From NCBI GenBank assembly GCA_016763955.1, contig JAESSU010000117.1, positions 1 through 14,500 of the forward strand: a stretch of DNA of 14,500 nucleotides. Direction: 5' to 3'. The translations under genes were made by a program, and so were the position numbers. Every line of letters begins with the position of its first letter. The first letter of the stretch is position 1. Under the pieces are notes generated by a model. That model had not been told where the DNA came from. It saw only the letters and a program-made list of their open reading frames with translations, and did not search any database. This stretch comes from Phycisphaeraceae bacterium (lineage in GTDB: Bacteria > Planctomycetota > Phycisphaerae > Phycisphaerales > Phycisphaeraceae). Positions 13,430-14,500 of this stretch are shown here, piece after piece.

Positions 13430-14458
13430 TTAGTTCACATCGGCTTGGGTGATGGCAGCAAGTTGATCGAGTGCGGCTTGGGCTTTGCCGGTATCGATTG
13501 CATGTTGAGCTAGGGCGTAACCGGTCGCTAAGTCTATGGCAGCACCGCCGACTAACAAGGCTGCCCCTGCATTAAGACACACAATATCGCGGGCTGGGCC
13601 GGACTCGCCTGCCAAAATTTTGCGGATCACCTTTGCTGATGCGGTGGGAGAATCGACTTGCAGGTCTTCGACGCGGGCCGGTTTGATGCCCAGTGATGCG
13701 GGGTCAATTTCGGTGGTGGTTACGGCCCCTTGGTAAACAGTGCTTACGCGGGTTGGCCCCCATGTGATTAATTCGTCGAGTCCTTTGCCATGCACGACCA
13801 TGGCATATTCTGCACCGAGATTAGCCAGTACGTTGGCGATGGGCTCAGTGAGGTTATGCGAAAAAACGCCCATGACCTGACGGGTGGCTCCGGCTGGATT
13901 AGTCAGGGGTCCTAGCAAGTTAAATAGTGTGGGGATGCCCAGTGCTGCGCGGATGGGCGCTGTATGTTTCATCGCAGGATGGTGAGCTTGTGCAAAGCAG
14001 AAACACAGACCTGCTTGATCTAAACATTGAGTGAGCGTATCGCTGTTGACGCGTAGTTTGACGCCCAGTTCTTCGAGAACTTGTGATGAGCCGGACTTGC
14101 TGGTGACCGAGCGGTTGCCATGTTTGGCGACAACGACATCATGTTCACGGCCTGCCCCTGCTGCGACGATTGCTGCTGCGGTTGAAATATTAAATGTGCC
14201 TGCATGATCGCCCCCCGTGCCACAGGTGTCGATCGCAGTCAGTCCATCGGGGATGGTGACGGGGGTCGCCTTGGCTCGCATGACTGAAGCTGCGCCAGTG
14301 ATTTCTTCAACACTTGCGCCCCGTTGTTGGATTAACGCCAAGACTGCTCCGACGGCTGCCGGATCAGCCTTGCCGGTCATGATCTGTTCAAAAACGTCGA
14401 TCATCTGCTGGCGGCTTAAGGTCAATTCGCTGAGTAAGGCTAAGAGAATATCTTTCAT
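13430..14458 (-). CDS. trpD: Anthranilate phosphoribosyltransferase
   Basis: TrpD transfers the phosphoribosyl group of PRPP to anthranilate, the second step of tryptophan synthesis, in the cytosol. From ATG 14458 it has 342 residues, the usual size. Residues 1-65 form the helical dimer domain. Next come the PRPP/Mg loop CGTGGD (79-84), NIST (90-93), KHGNRSVTSKSGS (112-124) and, further on, NLLGPLTNPA, all as in active enzymes. An in-frame TTG at 14470 is an alternative start, but ATG has GGAAG a few bases upstream. The 42 bp to the window edge are too short to identify the upstream gene, so an operon with trpG or trpC cannot be tested. The stop codon abuts a ten-G tract. dnaJ lies 411 bp downstream on the same strand behind a large stem-loop and is probably transcribed separately. 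Confidence 0.96.
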   Translation of the reverse strand: MKDILLALLSELTLSRQQMIDVFEQIMTGKADPAAVGAVLALIQQRGASVEEITGAASVMRAKATPVTIPDGLTAIDTCGTGGDHAGTFNISTAAAIVAAGAGREHDVVVAKHGNRSVTSKSGSSQVLEELGVKLRVNSDTLTQCLDQAGLCFCFAQAHHPAMKHTAPIRAALGIPTLFNLLGPLTNPAGATRQVMGVFSHNLTEPIANVLANLGAEYAMVVHGKGLDELITWGPTRVSTVYQGAVTTTEIDPASLGIKPARVEDLQVDSPTASAKVIRKILAGESGPARDIVCLNAGAALLVGGAAIDLATGYALAQHAIDTGKAQAALDQLAAITQADVN

Positions 14459-14500
14459 AGGTGCTTCCAATAAACGAGACGTTGGCGATTTTTAATTGCC

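Noticed and set aside
13116..13433. Plus-strand frame of 105 codons between dnaJ and trpD
   Set aside because: It spans the CGGAAGTT repeats and both arms of the 35-bp inverted repeat; the protein pattern is explained by the repeats.

Overview
The window looks like the replication-origin neighbourhood of a bacterial chromosome. It has a dnaA gene with a cluster of DnaA-box-like 9-mers upstream, surrounded by ordinary housekeeping genes. Base composition appears near 50% GC, and most starts lack a clear Shine-Dalgarno sequence. The DnaA and the CbpA-like DnaJ are divergent. Together these suggest a Planctomycetota-type bacterium, possibly Phycisphaerae, but that is inference without a database search.

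Layout. On the left a minus-strand exported TPR protein runs off the window edge (1-1202). The gap 1203-2018 holds a poly-C/poly-G hairpin repeat, a copy of a second dispersed repeat, and the oriC candidate (1564-1695). dnaA (+) follows and converges on prmC (-) across two strong hairpins. A GT4-like glycosyltransferase gene (+) diverges from prmC and is followed after 36 bp by panC (+). A gap of about 320 bp follows, with a long nested hairpin and three tandem 11-bp repeats; I see nothing recognisable in its rest (6949-7113). Next come a small secreted protein of unknown function (-), a solitary MoxR ATPase (+), and a convergent gap holding a hexanucleotide microsatellite and GC-rich repeats. 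The right third is minus-strand: trpD, a gap of about 410 bp with a near-perfect 35-bp inverted repeat, a CbpA-like dnaJ, and clpB. clpB is broken by an apparent single-base insertion that separates NBD1 from the middle domain and NBD2.

Functional themes are replication initiation (dnaA), translation-termination maintenance (prmC), cofactor and amino-acid synthesis (panC, trpD) and protein quality control (dnaJ with clpB, same strand, 195 bp apart). No phage, transposase, CRISPR or defence genes are visible, and I found no multi-gene system that looks new.

The unusual material is non-coding. A family built on C/G runs plus CGGAAGTTT recurs in most of the larger intergenic gaps and reaches into the 3' end of clpB. 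A second dispersed repeat occurs in three copies, two of them forming an inverted pair. The 35-bp stem between trpD and dnaJ carries G-U-compatible changes that favour folding as a plus-strand RNA.
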